Assembly (NCBI GenBank): GCA_031177355.1
Contig: JAPSGR010000002.1
Span: 1-34,160 of the forward strand
DNA length: 34,160 nt
Source: Candidatus Nitrosocosmicus sp.
Lineage (GTDB): Archaea; Thermoproteota; Nitrososphaeria; Nitrososphaerales; Nitrososphaeraceae
Direction: 5' to 3'
Both the position numbers and the translations under genes were made by a program. Below the pieces are notes generated by a model, which was not told the DNA's origin, searched no databases, and saw only the letters and a list, made by a program, of their open reading frames with translations. This document shows, in pieces, positions 33,006-34,160 of the stretch. Each line of letters begins with the position of its first letter. The first letter of the stretch is position 1.

Positions 33006-34160
33006 TTATCTCAAAGAAGGTCTCCCTATTCCTCCATACAAACCCTTTTCAAATTTCGCAGGATTCAGGAATCCGCGTCCATCATATATCGGTGTATGAC
33101 CTAACATTGATGAATCAATATTAGCATACTCCTTGTGATTGGTAGCCAAAATTATCAGATCTCTTCCGGAAACTGCATAATTTAGATCTGAAACTAACTT
33201 TACATCTTTAAATTTTTTTATTAATTCTGTATTATTTACTAGCGGATCATGTACTATAACATCTTTAATTCTTAACCTAGCGAGTTCTTTAAGCAAGTCA
33301 AAAGTGGGTGATAAGCGGGTATCTGATACGCCTCCTCGGAAGGCAAGACCTAATATAGTAATTTTTGATTTTCTTGAATATTTTCCCCTAATCAACCTCA
33401 GAGCCTTGCTCAAGGAATATGAAGGCATTTCGTTATTAATTGCTCTCCCAGTCTTTGTGATTTTACAATTAACTTTATTTTTTAAAGCTACATCAATAAT
33501 GAATTGAGGATATATAGGTATACAAGCTCCTCCTACCCCAATCCCAGGGTCATGAATGTGACAAAAACTTTGAGAATTGGCGGCTTTTTTAGCTTCCCAA
33601 AAGTCTATATCTAGTCTGTCGCACAATTTGGCCAATTCATTGGCCAAAGAGATATTTACGTCTCTGTATACCCCCTCAAACAACTTTTCCGCTTCTGCAA
33701 TCTTAATCCCAAAAATTTTAATTATACCCTTTTTGTACATAAGCGAAAATAAGGCTAACGCAAGATCTAAAGAGTATGTATCATCTGCAGATACAATTCC
33801 TGGATGCCCCTCTTCTATGTCAAATATCGCACGACCTTCATAGATCCTTTCAGGATTATATATAACTGAAAAATCTATTTTTGATTTTAAACCACTTGAT
33901 TTTTCTAGAAGTGGAACCAAAACTTTCTCGGTTGTCAGCGGCGGCAGAGAAGGATGAATAGATATAATATCGTCCTTTTTTAGTCCCTTACCAATTGATA
34001 TGATAACCTCCTTTATTATTGACAAGTCTGGTTTATTTTTTCTTATAAGCACTGGAACACATATCATTTTTAGTTTAGAATCAACAGACGCTTTAATAGG
34101 ATCATCATATACTAAAAACTGACCCTCGATCAATCCTTTGGTGAAGGATTCGTTTACATT
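33006..34160 (-). CDS. Nucleotide-sugar dehydrogenase, UDP-ManNAc type (5' end beyond window)
   Basis: The frame is open to the right edge (the visible text begins NVNESFTKGLIEG), so the Rossmann-type NAD site lies outside; about 384 residues are seen. It belongs to the UDP-glucose/GDP-mannose dehydrogenase superfamily, which oxidises the C6 alcohol of a nucleotide sugar to an acid in two NAD steps. Seen: HPSLPPLTTEKVLVPLLE, FSVIYNPERIYEGRA, the central helix with LANELAKLCDRL, the catalytic Cys in GIGVGGACIPIYP (WecC-like form), and the C-terminal domain ILGLAFRGGVSDTRLSP plus VIVHDPL. The WecC-like active site suggests UDP-N-acetylmannosamine dehydrogenase activity. A TTG at 34133 is internal, not the true start. 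It probably serves surface glycan synthesis. Confidence 0.92.
   Translation of the reverse strand, partial: NVNESFTKGLIEGQFLVYDDPIKASVDSKLKMICVPVLIRKNKPDLSIIKEVIISIGKGLKKDDIISIHPSLPPLTTEKVLVPLLEKSSGLKSKIDFSVIYNPERIYEGRAIFDIEEGHPGIVSADDTYSLDLALALFSLMYKKGIIKIFGIKIAEAEKLFEGVYRDVNISLANELAKLCDRLDIDFWEAKKAANSQSFCHIHDPGIGVGGACIPIYPQFIIDVALKNKVNCKITKTGRAINNEMPSYSLSKALRLIRGKYSRKSKITILGLAFRGGVSDTRLSPTFDLLKELARLRIKDVIVHDPLVNNTELIKKFKDVKLVSDLNYAVSGRDLIILATNHKEYANIDSSMLGHTPIYDGRGFLNPAKFEKGLYGGIGRPSLR

Overview
The window looks like part of the chromosome of an ammonia-oxidising archaeon (Thaumarchaeota/Nitrososphaeria). The evidence is an archaeal set of core genes (ABCE1/Rli1, Trm5, Hjc, a translin-family protein, archaeal-type CobT, a geranylgeranyl-reductase-family flavoprotein, an Ard1/RimI-type acetyltransferase), an archaeal 5S rRNA gene, AT-rich DNA, TATA boxes about 25 bases ahead of many start codons (leaderless transcripts), and frequent TTG/GTG starts. 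The many exported proteins, long non-coding gaps and gene remnants would fit a soil group I.1b lineage such as Ca. Nitrosocosmicus. That genus-level placement is inference.

Layout. 1-5.5 kb: exported and envelope proteins (a repeat protein cut by the left edge, a cupredoxin-fold protein lacking the copper Cys, a secreted lipase-like hydrolase, a small secreted protein) with small unknown genes. 6-11 kb: accessory enzymes (NADPH-dependent FMN reductase, C2H2 mini-protein, SRPBCC protein, class III-like PPK2, zinc alcohol dehydrogenase). 10.7-12.1 kb: a gene desert with an (AGT)18 tract. 13-15 kb: a membrane protein whose N-terminal half carries both copper-site signatures of the AmoC/PmoC subunit, with an operator-like palindrome at its promoter and a winged-helix gene upstream. 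A frameshifted AIR-synthase/HypE-like remnant follows. 15.2-20.5 kb: RimI/Ard1, HflX, a zinc-ribbon protein, CorA, a small exported protein, a cupin and two small zinc proteins. 21.6-27.6 kb: geranylgeranyl reductase, translin, then a co-directional run Hjc, zinc protein, NAD(P)HX epimerase, metallo-beta-lactamase hydrolase, CobT. 27.6-34.2 kb: Trm5 and ABCE1 in one operon, a lone 5S rRNA gene on the opposite strand, leucyl aminopeptidase, a thioredoxin-like protein, and a nucleotide-sugar dehydrogenase cut by the right edge.

How it fits together. The right-hand 20 kb is mostly housekeeping: translation and ribosome recycling, archaeal lipid maturation, cofactor repair, cobamide assembly and recombination. 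The left-hand 15 kb is accessory and envelope-related, with loose gene spacing and decayed genes.

The most notable object is the gene at 13010-14146. It appears to be a divergent AmoC/PmoC-superfamily protein that keeps candidate ligands for both the CuC and CuD sites. It stands apart from any amoA or amoB gene in view and carries a membrane extension of more than 200 residues. Five proposed small genes (40-52 residues) and a 16-codon ORF behind a strong Shine-Dalgarno were read directly from the sequence. Several gaps hold nothing I can assign.
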